Below are positions 1 through 8,106 of a DNA stretch of 59,939 bases, piece after piece (the stretch's first letter is position 1; each line of letters starts with the position of its first letter). The translations under genes and the position numbers were made by a program. Below the pieces are notes generated by a model that was not told where the DNA came from, searched no databases, and saw nothing but the letters and a program-made list of their open reading frames with translations. The stretch comes from Chlamydiota bacterium (GTDB taxonomy: Bacteria; Chlamydiota; Chlamydiia; Chlamydiales; SM23-39). Where the stretch lies: positions 1 through 59,939 of the forward strand of contig DAIDHZ010000009.1 of NCBI GenBank assembly GCA_027451825.1. Direction: 5' to 3'.

Positions 1-4
1 GATC

Positions 5-117
5 TCGAGGATTTCGCTCCTCGTCCAGAAGTTCTCACTCTAAGACTCGTGGCGAAATCCTCGACCTCAGCCCTCTCTCTCCGTACTCGTCTAACGATCG
101 ACTAGCAACTTGAGTTA
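5..117. repeat. Short inverted repeat and half-copy of a palindrome found at 18167
   Basis: A 13-base inverted repeat (TCGAGGATTTCGC at 5-17 and its complement at 52-64) sits at the window edge. Just beyond it, CTAGCAACTTGAGTTA at 102-117 is identical to one half of the perfect 28-bp palindrome at 18167-18194. No coding sequence is recognised in 1-177. The area could be the 3' region of a gene or repeat cut by the window edge. Confidence 0.4.
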
Positions 118-177
118 TTATCAAACCTAGATTCCGTATTTCTTTATCTTCCTTTTGTATCCTGCATATCTTGTCCC

Positions 178-1011
178 TTATAAAGGGAATGGGATCGCAA
201 GGTAATCTCCGGTAGAAAGAGAAATTGGAGTGACTTGATAATGAAATACATTTTCAAGCATGCCAATCACATCTGCAAGATGTTTTTTAGAATCTATATT
301 CTCTTCCTGCTCTCTTGCTTTTCCTCCGCCGATTTCAATAATCATCACCGGCTTATTTTTCATAATCGTCTCATAAGCTCCTTGCAAAACTTCTAGTTCA
401 TAACTCTCCACATCTATTTTGATAAAAGAAACAGACGTAAGCCCGAAGCTATCCAATGTCACAAGAGGCACTTTTTCCATAGGTCGTTTCGAAGAAATGC
501 TTCGATAGCCTTCATTATACGATCTTAAAGGCTCTAAATAAGCAAACCCATCTTTCTCTCCCACAGCAGACTGAACGCGAAGCACATTGTCACATCGATT
601 CAATCGCAGATTCATGACTAATTCCCGATGAATTTTAGCTTGGGGCTCAAAAGCAATCACAACACCCTCTTTGACACTCTGAGACATTGTAATGGCATGG
701 GTTCCTATATGAGCTCCAATATCTATAACCACAGTCCCCGGCTTCACATATTTTCGAATCAATCCAACGATTTGAGGCTCCCATGTACGATTCGATGCAA
801 GCGTATTCTTTATGTAATCGCTACCATCAACATAGAATTTGCCTTGGCTTTGAGACTCAACAATTCGATACTTTGAAAAAGGAAACTCCTTAATATAGGA
901 TGAATCCATCTGATATTTTTTTAACAAGGCAGCCTGTTCATCACTGACCAATCGAGAGTGGCTCGTTGCATGCAGTGACAAAAAGACAATAGCTAAAACA
1001 AAAATTTTCAT
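178..1011 (-). CDS. FkbM-family SAM-dependent methyltransferase with signal peptide
   Basis: The 277-residue product starts with a hydrophobic export signal (residues 1-18) followed by a class I methyltransferase fold of the FkbM type. The SAM-binding loop is VVIDIGAHIGTHA at about residues 94-106, FEP follows at 121-123, and the family motif FIKIDVESYE lies at 196-205. FkbM enzymes transfer a methyl group to hydroxyls of sugars or polyketides; the substrate here is unknown. The signal peptide is unusual for a SAM enzyme, because SAM is cytosolic, so the protein may be secreted into the host, where SAM is available. A G-rich ribosome binding site precedes the ATG. It is transcribed divergently from the CT273-like gene. 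Family assignment is firm; export and role are inference. Confidence 0.85.
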   Translation of the reverse strand: MKIFVLAIVFLSLHATSHSRLVSDEQAALLKKYQMDSSYIKEFPFSKYRIVESQSQGKFYVDGSDYIKNTLASNRTWEPQIVGLIRKYVKPGTVVIDIGAHIGTHAITMSQSVKEGVVIAFEPQAKIHRELVMNLRLNRCDNVLRVQSAVGEKDGFAYLEPLRSYNEGYRSISSKRPMEKVPLVTLDSFGLTSVSFIKIDVESYELEVLQGAYETIMKNKPVMIIEIGGGKAREQEENIDSKKHLADVIGMLENVFHYQVTPISLSTGDYLAIPFPL

Positions 1012-1094
1012 AAATCCCCCCCAAAGACACTCTGCTTATATATATTACCAGATTTTAGCCAATATGATATATCCATATATATAAGGAGAAAATC

Positions 1095-1589
1095 ATGACC
1101 ATCAAATCACGCACGATCGATAATTTAGGCGTTGAGGCGTCGGTTCGCTATGCAAAAGATAAAGAACTCCTCGAACCAAAATTCATCGAAGAATCCAAGC
1201 TCATCTCTCAAAAAACACAAATCTCTGCAATCACACCTTATATACCTAGAGAATGGGAACTCTCCTTCTCCATGGCAAAGCCTCTTCCCTTTGCTTTATT
1301 TTCTCCACCGCCGCAATATTCCACTGACTTTCTTTTCACATATCAACTCATTCCTGCTCTCGGAGGATATGAAGTCACAGACGAAGAAATAGATCTTAAA
1401 GAAATGGTCGAACGAGCTTTTGATCAAAAAAAACGAAAACGAAAGCGAAAAAACATACAAGATCTTGAAGAACAAGAAAAAGAAGAAGAAGAAAAAGAAA
1501 TTTTAATCACTCTTTTTGAGTGTATTCATAAAATTGATCAATCGATGAATCTCATCAATGCCAGAAGAAATCAATATCAAAGAGGATAA
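1095..1589 (+). CDS. Conserved chlamydial protein, CT273-like (unknown function)
   Basis: A 164-residue protein with no recognised catalytic motif. It carries a proline-rich centre (residues 48-75), a strongly basic stretch KKRKRKRK at 112-119, an acidic stretch at about 125-135, and an amphipathic C-terminus. An AAGGAG ribosome binding site precedes the ATG. It lies 5 bp before a TPR gene and then dnaA2, the order I remember for CT273-CT274-CT275 in C. trachomatis, which is the main basis for the name. The charged segment could bind nucleic acid or a partner; this is speculation. Confidence 0.65.
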   Translation: MTIKSRTIDNLGVEASVRYAKDKELLEPKFIEESKLISQKTQISAITPYIPREWELSFSMAKPLPFALFSPPPQYSTDFLFTYQLIPALGGYEVTDEEIDLKEMVERAFDQKKRKRKRKNIQDLEEQEKEEEEKEILITLFECIHKIDQSMNLINARRNQYQRG

Positions 1590-1594
1590 TACCG

Positions 1595-1993
1595 ATGAGT
1601 CAAATCAAATGGACTGAAGTGCTCAATCTCCACGATGAACAAATCAACGCGCTTCGTTCCGTCGGCTACAGCTACTTAAAACAAGGTGTTTACGAAACGG
1701 CCTTTTCTTTTTTTCATGCTTTAACGGTATTAGATCCTCACAATATTTATGATCTTCAAACAATCGGAGCCCTCCATTTACAAATGGGGAACCCTCAAAA
1801 AGCAATCGATATACTCTCTCAAGCTTTAACACTCGATCCCACTCATTTTCCAACAAAATTGAATAGAGCAAAAGCCCTGTTCATGTTAGGCTACAAAGAA
1901 GAAGGGCTGAAAGAAGCTACCGAAGTGGCACAAGCGCCAACACAAGACCTCATCGATCAAGCCCTTGCATTAATTGCATCACATAAGAGTTAA
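1595..1993 (+). CDS. TPR protein, CT274-like, resembling SycD/LcrH chaperones
   Basis: A 132-residue all-helical protein with about three tetratricopeptide repeats spanning residues 13-115 (for example [19 protein letters not shown] and [19 protein letters not shown]). The length and the repeats resemble type III secretion class II chaperones (SycD/LcrH), but no cognate translocator gene is nearby, so a scaffold role is equally possible. It sits between the CT273-like gene and dnaA2, with gaps of 5 and 8 bp, so the three are almost certainly cotranscribed. TPR assignment is firm; function is unknown. Confidence 0.75.
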   Translation: MSQIKWTEVLNLHDEQINALRSVGYSYLKQGVYETAFSFFHALTVLDPHNIYDLQTIGALHLQMGNPQKAIDILSQALTLDPTHFPTKLNRAKALFMLGYKEEGLKEATEVAQAPTQDLIDQALALIASHKS

Positions 1994-2001
1994 AAAAATA
2001 C

Positions 2002-3342
2002 ATGTTGGAATGTGAGATCAAAAATGGATGGATTCAATTCATTGAGTTCATCGAAAAAAGATGTTCTAGTGTTGAGTTCGAAAATTGGATCGCACCCATT
2101 ACGCTCATCGAATCATCCATTGAAGAAATCACTTTAGAAGTGCCCAACATTTTTGTTCAGGAATATTTACTCGACAATTTTAAAGAAATTTTGGCCGATT
2201 TTCTTCCTTTAAAAAGCAATGGGGATCCGGCAATTCGTTTTCAAATCACAGTGCCTCTCAAAGAAGAATCCCTCGTCGCTCCCACTTCTCTTGAAGAAGA
2301 AGCTCCCGCATCTCATTTAAAATTAAATCCTCTCTATCTCTTTGATCATTTTATCGAAGGACCCTCAAATCAATTTGTCAAATCGGCAGCACTGGGTGTT
2401 GCAGCAAGACCCGGCAGAGCATACAATCCCCTCTTCATTCATGGAGGCGTAGGTCTTGGGAAAACACATCTTCTTCATAGCATCGGCCATTACGCCCTAG
2501 AACACCACAGAAAACAAAAAGTACAGCTCATCACCACAGAATCTTTCATCAATGACATCGTCGATTCTCTTCGTTCAAAATCCATCGATAAAATGAAGCG
2601 TTTTTATCGCAATCTAGACATTCTTCTCATCGATGATATTCAATTTTTACAAAACAGACTCAACTTTGAAGAAGAATTTTGCAATACATTTGAAGCTCTT
2701 TTGAACCAAAACAAACAAATTGTCATCACTTCCGATAAACCTCCGTCTCAATTAAAACTCTCTGAAAGAATGGTGGCTCGAATGGAATGGGGCTTAGTTG
2801 CTCACATGAGCGTACCCGATTTAGAAACAAGAGTTGCCATCATCAAACACAAATCGGAAACCAAAGGCTTTAATATCCCCAATCAAATCGCCTTTTTTAT
2901 CGCAGAACATATCTATAATAACGTAAGACAAATCGAAGGAGCCATCAATCGACTCTCCGCCCATTCCAGACTCATGTCGATGCCGCTGACCGAAGAAATT
3001 GTCGAAAAAATCTTAAGCGAAATGTTTCAAGGCAAAGTTTCTAATAAAAAAATTTCTGTCGAAGAAATTTTAAAAAGCGTAGCTGCTGTTTTTGAAGTGC
3101 GCATTGCTGAAATCAAAGGAGAATCAAGACATAAAGAAATTGCCTTGGCAAGGCAAGTGGCCATGTATTTGGCAAAAGAAATGATCGATGATTCTTTAAT
3201 GAAAATTGCCTCATCCTTCGGAGGCAAAACCCACTCTACACTTCTTCATGCATGGAAAAAAGTCGCAGATCAAATCCAGATCAATGAAAGTTTACGCCGC
3301 CAAGTTCAAATGGTCCAGCGCAATATCGAGACGCCTACCTAA
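2002..3342 (+). CDS. dnaA: Chromosomal replication initiator DnaA, second chlamydial paralogue type (DnaA2)
   Basis: A 446-residue DnaA with a short N-terminal interaction domain, an AAA+ domain with Walker [10 protein letters not shown] (148-156) and Walker B LLIDDIQF (208-215), and a C-terminal DnaA-box-binding helix-turn-helix domain. The C-terminal signature is degenerate, [15 protein letters not shown], where most DnaA proteins have a GxRDHTTV-like sequence. Chlamydiae encode two DnaA paralogues; the CT273/CT274 neighbourhood matches dnaA2 (CT275) as I remember it. It initiates replication or regulates initiation. No cluster of DnaA boxes or origin-like AT unwinding element was noticed beside it. 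Confidence 0.93.
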   Translation: MLECEIKNGWIQFIEFIEKRCSSVEFENWIAPITLIESSIEEITLEVPNIFVQEYLLDNFKEILADFLPLKSNGDPAIRFQITVPLKEESLVAPTSLEEEAPASHLKLNPLYLFDHFIEGPSNQFVKSAALGVAARPGRAYNPLFIHGGVGLGKTHLLHSIGHYALEHHRKQKVQLITTESFINDIVDSLRSKSIDKMKRFYRNLDILLIDDIQFLQNRLNFEEEFCNTFEALLNQNKQIVITSDKPPSQLKLSERMVARMEWGLVAHMSVPDLETRVAIIKHKSETKGFNIPNQIAFFIAEHIYNNVRQIEGAINRLSAHSRLMSMPLTEEIVEKILSEMFQGKVSNKKISVEEILKSVAAVFEVRIAEIKGESRHKEIALARQVAMYLAKEMIDDSLMKIASSFGGKTHSTLLHAWKKVADQIQINESLRRQVQMVQRNIETPT

Positions 3343-3355
3343 TTATACCGAATAT

Positions 3356-3378
3356 AAAAACGCCCCATTTAAGGGGCG
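3356..3378 (-). terminator. Rho-independent terminator for the repeat-containing membrane protein gene
   Basis: The hairpin CGCCCC-ATTTAA-GGGGCG (3361-3378) is followed, read on the minus strand, by a T run (the complement of AAAAA at 3356-3360). It therefore terminates the gene at 3421-5133 best, and may block read-through from dnaA too. Confidence 0.75.
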
Positions 3379-3420
3379 AGAAAATATTCACAAAATGAAC
3401 TTTTAATGAATTAACAACCT

Positions 3421-5133
3421 TCAATTGACAAGCTGATTATCCAATAAATCTGAACGATCTCGACGAAGAACGCAGGCTGCATTTGAATAATTCCCTATGA
3501 CTCCATCTAAACTAGAAACCCCTTCATTTTCAATATTCTGACCAAGTCCATCACTATTATTGTGAATTACAAGAGCAAGCCCTTGAGGAACATCTAACAA
3601 ACCGTTTTTATACAATGTCTGTTTTCCTCGAACTTCGACGTTTTCAGGAACAACTCTACCCATTAAATCAACCATCTCACGATCTGCATAGTCATTAAAT
3701 GCAATCATCTTTAAATTAGAAAACAACTCAGGTTCCGATTTTACAAGCGAACGAATCGCAAGAGCTTGTAAACGATTTAACAACCGAGAATCACCAATGA
3801 GCCCAACAAAAATTTGAGGAGGATCGATTGTATATACGTATCCTTGAGGTGCATTCGGATTAATCGCTTTAAATTCATTACGAACCTGATGCATATAAAC
3901 ATTTACAAGAATTTCTAAAGAAACAAGCTCTTTGAAAGGAACCTCCTTTTTTGGATCATTTCGGTAAGGATCCTTATAGACGCCTTGTATCTGAACAAAT
4001 TTTCCTTTCAAATCAGGATCCTTTCCTTCCTTTAAACAACTTGTCAAATACTGTTCTGCTTGATCTTTCGTCATCACATTTTCAGGCAAAATTTGATCTT
4101 TTGCAGGAATTTGATGACTTTCTGTTAAATGATAGACCATATGCTGTAACAACTTCTCATCATATGCTTTTCTTTGTTGAGGATCATTTTTTTCTTCTTT
4201 AGAAGGAACATTCTGAACATCAAAAACTTCTCCTTGAACAGCTTGATCTCTAGCTTTTGACACAGCCATCATCACTTCACTCTCTCCTCCAAGCTCAAAA
4301 TCAGGAAGCACAAGAGCGCTTAAAATCAATGGCCGAGCAGAATTTGCGTGAGCTTGTCCTTCCATGCCCCTCGCTTGGCCAAACCACTGATAATCCCCTG
4401 TCATCAAAATCGAGCCTACCGGATTCACAAACGTATGAAGAGCCGCTTCCATATTCGTAATAGCATCACCATCTTTATACTTAACTGTTAAAGCTGTATC
4501 TTTTTTATTTCGCATCAAATGCTCGGCCATCTTTTCCGGAACAAAAGAACTTCTCGAAATAACAGGAGGGCGTGTTTCGTCTCTTTGCTGTTGAGCGTCC
4601 AAAAATTCCCTTCGATTTACAGAAGAACACGGAACCAATGCAGAAGAATTCACTTCTAAAAATACCGCTTTCGCTACTGCAGGTTGAGAAGCATCCCCAA
4701 CGGCTGCTTTAGCTGCTGCAGATTGAGAAGCATCCCCAACGGCCGCTTTCGCTACTGCAGGTTGAGAAGCATCCCCAACGGCTGCTTTCGCTACTGCAGG
4801 TTGAGAAGCATCCCCAACGGCCGCTTTAGCTGCTGCAGATTGAGAAGCATCCCCAACGGCTGCTTTCGCTACTGCAGGTTGAGAAGCATCCCCAACGGCT
4901 GCTTTAGCTGCTGCAGATTGAGAAGCATCCGCATTTTTAGGAACCATTGCCTGTCCCTCAACAGGTTGAGAGTTTCGATCTTTCAAATATAGAAAACCAT
5001 AAAACAGACCTGTTAATGCAACAATAGGTAGTACATGATCCCGAATTATAGGCACTACACGCTGACTCACGAATTCTCTTGATGTTTCGAACACCCCTCC
5101 GATTTGAGCGCTTACTGATCTCGTTGAAGACAT
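3421..5133 (-). CDS. Membrane-anchored protein with seven 13-residue Ala-rich repeats (unknown function)
   Basis: The 570-residue product has one predicted membrane span (about 34-50, VLPIVALTGLFYGFLYL) close to the N-terminus. Residues 69-159 hold seven tandem 13-residue units of two alternating types (DASQSAAAKAAVG and DASQPAVAKAAVG), and a large soluble C-terminal part of about 400 residues follows. The repeat resembles a flexible linker that would hold the C-terminal domain away from the membrane. I recognise no enzymatic motif in the C-terminal part. It is flanked by its own terminator and an AT-rich upstream region. It could be a surface or inclusion-membrane protein; that is inference only. 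Confidence 0.75.
   Translation of the reverse strand: MSSTRSVSAQIGGVFETSREFVSQRVVPIIRDHVLPIVALTGLFYGFLYLKDRNSQPVEGQAMVPKNADASQSAAAKAAVGDASQPAVAKAAVGDASQSAAAKAAVGDASQPAVAKAAVGDASQPAVAKAAVGDASQSAAAKAAVGDASQPAVAKAVFLEVNSSALVPCSSVNRREFLDAQQQRDETRPPVISRSSFVPEKMAEHLMRNKKDTALTVKYKDGDAITNMEAALHTFVNPVGSILMTGDYQWFGQARGMEGQAHANSARPLILSALVLPDFELGGESEVMMAVSKARDQAVQGEVFDVQNVPSKEEKNDPQQRKAYDEKLLQHMVYHLTESHQIPAKDQILPENVMTKDQAEQYLTSCLKEGKDPDLKGKFVQIQGVYKDPYRNDPKKEVPFKELVSLEILVNVYMHQVRNEFKAINPNAPQGYVYTIDPPQIFVGLIGDSRLLNRLQALAIRSLVKSEPELFSNLKMIAFNDYADREMVDLMGRVVPENVEVRGKQTLYKNGLLDVPQGLALVIHNNSDGLGQNIENEGVSSLDGVIGNYSNAACVLRRDRSDLLDNQLVN
4657..4929 (-). repeat. Seven tandem 39-bp coding repeats
   Basis: Seven 39-bp units encode the 13-residue Ala-rich repeat. 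Two sequence variants (S-type with GCAGCT codons, P-type with GTAGCG codons) occur in the order S-P-S-P-P-S-P in the protein direction, which indicates expansion by unequal exchange of S-P pairs. The last unit is incomplete. There are no unique spacers, so it is not a CRISPR array. Confidence 0.9.
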
Positions 5134-5445
5134 AAAAACCTTTTAATTTTAATTATTAATAAATTATAAATAATTATAATTAACATAAATTTAAATAACA
5201 ATTTATAAACTTTTTTTTATTAAAGCACGAATTCACACAAGTCATTATAAAAAAGCAACTTAGAGAAATACATGCCGAGCAAATCCTTCTCAAAAAAAAT
5301 CACCTCACATAGTTAAATTTTGAAGGGTATCTCTTAGAATATGGCACCGAAAAGACTTAGAATACGTCGAAGAGGCGCATCGGGAATGGCTCTCTTACAA
5401 GAGATATTGAATCCTTAAGACCAAAGATTATATGATGCAAAAGCG
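5134..5445. other. AT-rich intergenic region with a diverged 72-bp repeat copy
   Basis: About the first 90 bases are nearly pure A/T (5140-5225) and probably hold the promoter of the minus-strand gene at 3421-5133. Bases 5341-5412 align without gaps to 58523-58594 at about 67 percent identity (48 of 72 by hand). The segment starts with ATG and reads as a 25-codon frame, as its relative does. No gene is supported. Confidence 0.45.
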
Positions 5446-6468
5446 ATGTCACTACTATCTCCAAAAGAACTAAAAAATCTCCTCCCGCTCACAGGACAAG
5501 GCATTGCTTTTATTTCAGAAACTAGAAACATTGCAAAAAATATCATCAAAAAAAAAGACAAGAGAATTGCTCTTTTAGTAGGCCCCTGCTCCATCCATGA
5601 TCCGATATCTGCTTTAGAATATGGACAAAAACTAAAAAGTCTCTCGCTCAAAACAATCTTTCCCATCATGCGCGTCTTTTTAGAAAAGCCGAGAACTTCC
5701 GTTGGCTGGAAAGGCTTTTTTTACGACCCTCATCTTGATCAATCCCATTGCATTGAAGAAGGCATCCTGCGCTCTCGAAAACTCCTTTTAGATCTAACTC
5801 AAATGCAAGTGCCTTGCGTCAGTGAGTTTTTAGATCCAATGACAGCTCCTTATTTTGAGGATTTAATAACCTGGGGTATTATTGGAGCCAGAACCACCTC
5901 GTCTCAACCTCATCGCCTTTTAGCTTCCGGGCTCGATTTCCCCGTTGGATTTAAAAATGATCTTCATGGAGAAATTGACACAGCCATCAACTCTATTTTA
6001 TCAACCCGTCTATCTCATAAACGAATCGGCATCAATGAAGATGGCAAAGTCGATACTTTTTTGACTTCAGGAAATCCTTGGGCCCATCTTGTTTTAAGAG
6101 GATCCCTACATTCTACGAATTACAATCAAGAACATGTTTTAAAAGCGATGAACGCCATGAATGCACACCACATTCCCCCAAGTATTTGCATCGATTGCTC
6201 TCATGGAAATTCACAAAAAAACCACACACTCCAAAGAAAAGCCTTTCAATCTGCAATTCATCAAAGGCTTCAAGGAAATCTCAATCTGATCGGAGTGATG
6301 CTAGAGAGCCATCTTTTTGAAGGGAAACAATCGTTAAAAAAAGAAAAAGCTTTAGATTATGGAGTTTCCATTACGGATGCTTGCATTGGCTGGGAAGAGA
6401 CAGAGTCTCTCATTTACTGGGCAGAAGAGATGCTCTCTCCCACATTGATGAGCTTCGTCCAAAAGTGA
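5446..6468 (+). CDS. aroG: 3-deoxy-D-arabino-heptulosonate-7-phosphate synthase, class I
   Basis: It catalyses condensation of phosphoenolpyruvate with erythrose-4-phosphate, the first step of the shikimate pathway. The 340-residue length fits the AroF/G/H class (about 350). Diagnostic segments are GPCSIHDP (46-53), the IGARTTSSQPHR / SGLDFPVGFKND stretch in the middle, and CIDCSHGNSQKNH near residue 250, which carries metal and substrate ligands. Which aromatic amino acid, if any, gives feedback cannot be told from the sequence. Its 3' end overlaps the convergent lipoprotein gene by 55 bp. No other shikimate gene lies in the window. Confidence 0.93.
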   Translation: MSLLSPKELKNLLPLTGQGIAFISETRNIAKNIIKKKDKRIALLVGPCSIHDPISALEYGQKLKSLSLKTIFPIMRVFLEKPRTSVGWKGFFYDPHLDQSHCIEEGILRSRKLLLDLTQMQVPCVSEFLDPMTAPYFEDLITWGIIGARTTSSQPHRLLASGLDFPVGFKNDLHGEIDTAINSILSTRLSHKRIGINEDGKVDTFLTSGNPWAHLVLRGSLHSTNYNQEHVLKAMNAMNAHHIPPSICIDCSHGNSQKNHTLQRKAFQSAIHQRLQGNLNLIGVMLESHLFEGKQSLKKEKALDYGVSITDACIGWEETESLIYWAEEMLSPTLMSFVQK

Positions 6469-6851
6469 TGTTCCCACGTTTTCACAATCTGCCCTTCTTG
6501 GTCCACTACATCAACCCGATACGTCAAAATGCGACGAGACGCAATCCCTTCAGAGTTAAAAAAAAAGGCGGTCACATCTCTTTTTCTTTCCATCGAAGTG
6601 CGTAAAACTTCTTCCGTATTATCCCAAAATCTCACCGTCGTCACGAGCGTCAAATGACGAGAAAACAAGCTTTTAGGAAAATCCCAAGCAACAATCAATC
6701 TTTGTCCAATCGGTGGATGCTCTTGTCTTGGATCGGGCGTTCCAATTTTAGAACTTGCTAAAAACTGAGAGTCTACTGATTCTTGCTGGACATACAAAAA
6801 GTCTTTATAGCATCCTGAGAAACAACAAATGAAAACAAACGACACAATCAT
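6414..6851 (-). CDS. Small lipoprotein (unknown family)
   Basis: Starting at the ATG at 6851 gives a 145-residue protein with a short signal peptide and a lipobox-like CFSGC (Cys at about residue 14), so it is probably acylated and membrane anchored. The reading frame stays open upstream, but those residues would bury the signal peptide, so this start is preferred. The mature part is mostly beta with a conserved-looking WDFPKSLFSRHLTLVTTV segment. Its 5' end overlaps the divergent Nudix gene by 23 bp and its 3' end overlaps the convergent aroG by 55 bp. Function unknown. Confidence 0.65.
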   Translation of the reverse strand: MIVSFVFICCFSGCYKDFLYVQQESVDSQFLASSKIGTPDPRQEHPPIGQRLIVAWDFPKSLFSRHLTLVTTVRFWDNTEEVLRTSMERKRDVTAFFFNSEGIASRRILTYRVDVVDQEGQIVKTWEHHFWTKLINVGESISSAQ

Positions 6852-7341
6852 TCGAAGCGTTATCGGCGCTATTTTTTCACCGGATCGAACAAAAATACTT
6901 CTCATCAAAAGACGCGACATTCCTGTCTGGGTATTACCGGGCGGAGGAATTGAAAAAGATGAATCTTCAGAAGATGCCATACTACGAGAAATTTTTGAAG
7001 AAACAGGCTTTACTGTCAAAATAAAACGACTCGTCGGCACTTACCTTCCCATCAACCGGCTCTCTAACCCAACCAAACTTTATGAATGCACCATTCTTTC
7101 CGGCATTGCTACGCTCTCCTCGGAAACCAAAGACATTTGTTTTTTTCCTCTGTCAAATCTCCCCAATCTCATCCCTCCTCCTTTCAAAGAATGGATCCAT
7201 GATGCCTACACAATCCAAGAACCCGTTCATCACTATTTAAAAAGCGTCAATTATCGGACCCTGCTTCTTTCTTTTTTCAAGCACCCTCTTCTTGTGATCC
7301 GCTTTTTATTATCCAAAGTTGGCATTCATATTAACAATTAA
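6829..7341 (+). CDS. Nudix hydrolase
   Basis: The 170-residue protein carries a complete Nudix box at about residues 39-61 (G-x5-E-x7-REIFEETGF), the metal-binding helix that hydrolyses nucleoside diphosphates linked to another group. Residues 8-36 form the usual preceding beta strands. The substrate cannot be predicted: it may be an oxidised nucleotide, a dinucleoside polyphosphate or a sugar nucleotide. The C-terminal 50 residues are hydrophobic and aromatic. The start codon lies within the divergently transcribed lipoprotein gene, an uncommon head-to-head overlap, so one of the two starts may be wrong. Confidence 0.9.
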   Translation: MKTNDTIIRSVIGAIFSPDRTKILLIKRRDIPVWVLPGGGIEKDESSEDAILREIFEETGFTVKIKRLVGTYLPINRLSNPTKLYECTILSGIATLSSETKDICFFPLSNLPNLIPPPFKEWIHDAYTIQEPVHHYLKSVNYRTLLLSFFKHPLLVIRFLLSKVGIHINN

Positions 7342-7407
7342 AATATGGGTACAGATACTGAAAGATATCTTTTTCAATTGATCTCTTTCACTTTGCGTCA
7401 TGTATCT

Positions 7408-7725
7408 TTAACACTTATGCAAACTTCTAGCACGCTTTCTTTTGGAGCGTCCTGATAATTTTATCTTCAAATCAATCACTGAATGAGTCACTTTCCCATT
7501 TTTAACCAAAAGTTCCACACGATAGCGATCAAATTCTAGAAATTGTTGATCTTCTAACAAAACTTCATCAAATATAACGCATAACAACTCGCCCGAATCG
7601 GAAAAAAAACCAACTCCAGCCCCCTTTTTAGCCTCTACCGCATCACCCTTCGGACCAGAAGTCCAAGAAATGGTCAATGACCCAGATCCTTCAATTGGAT
7701 GAAAAAACACTTTACCTTTTCTCAT
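7408..7725 (-). CDS. Candidate antitoxin partner of the upstream small protein
   Basis: A 105-residue protein whose ATG overlaps the stop of the upstream gene as ATGA, indicating translational coupling. A segment near residues 42-60 (FFSDSGELLCVIFDEVLL) resembles the strand-rich core of DUF2283-like antitoxins, and the C-terminus is basic (SGRSKRKRARSLHKC). The pairing with a compact basic protein resembling RelE-fold or DUF4258-like nucleases suggests the second gene of a toxin-antitoxin operon. Similarity is by eye only. It could instead be an unrelated small two-gene operon. Confidence 0.5.
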   Translation of the reverse strand: MRKGKVFFHPIEGSGSLTISWTSGPKGDAVEAKKGAGVGFFSDSGELLCVIFDEVLLEDQQFLEFDRYRVELLVKNGKVTHSVIDLKIKLSGRSKRKRARSLHKC

Positions 7726-8054
7726 GGCTTGATTTCCTTTAAACTCTTATGAGCATTTCGAATTGAATCTCCGGTACTGTACATAGTCGAAAAATAATTT
7801 CCTGTCAGAGTCTTTTTGATAATTACAACCAAATACCTTCCATTGTCAAGCCGATAAAAAAGATGATATTGATGTAATTTTTCTTGCTCAAAAATTTTCG
7901 TTGGATCTTTTAAAATTCTTTCAATTAACTCAAGCAAAATATCTTGAGGTAGCATAGGGAAATGTTCGATATTAGCATGTTGTAATTCCTCATTTCCAAT
8001 AACAACACGATCTCCGGTAATAGCCGTAATAACCGCTACAATTTTTCTATTCAT
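7722..8054 (-). CDS. Candidate RNase-like toxin of a two-gene operon
   Basis: A 110-residue protein with a C-terminal sheet of the type YHLFYRLDNGRYLVVIIK (about 66-83) followed by a short NYFSTMYSTGD strand. This pattern resembles PBECR, RelE or DUF4258-type small nucleases, in which a His/Tyr-rich strand pair forms the active site. AAGGC lies 7 bases before the ATG at 8054. It is first in the operon and overlaps the next gene by 4 bp. The toxin call is inference from size, fold-like pattern and gene arrangement. Confidence 0.5.
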   Translation of the reverse strand: MNRKIVAVITAITGDRVVIGNEELQHANIEHFPMLPQDILLELIERILKDPTKIFEQEKLHQYHLFYRLDNGRYLVVIIKKTLTGNYFSTMYSTGDSIRNAHKSLKEIKP

Positions 8055-8106
8055 AAATAGCCTTGTATCTAAAAGAAGAAAACAACTCTTTTTTCACACA
8101 AAATTT

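Noticed and set aside
4657-4929. CRISPR-like array of 39-bp units
   Set aside because: Units are contiguous with no unique spacers and are in frame within one gene; the plus-strand frame rich in RSIPNG repeats is their shadow.
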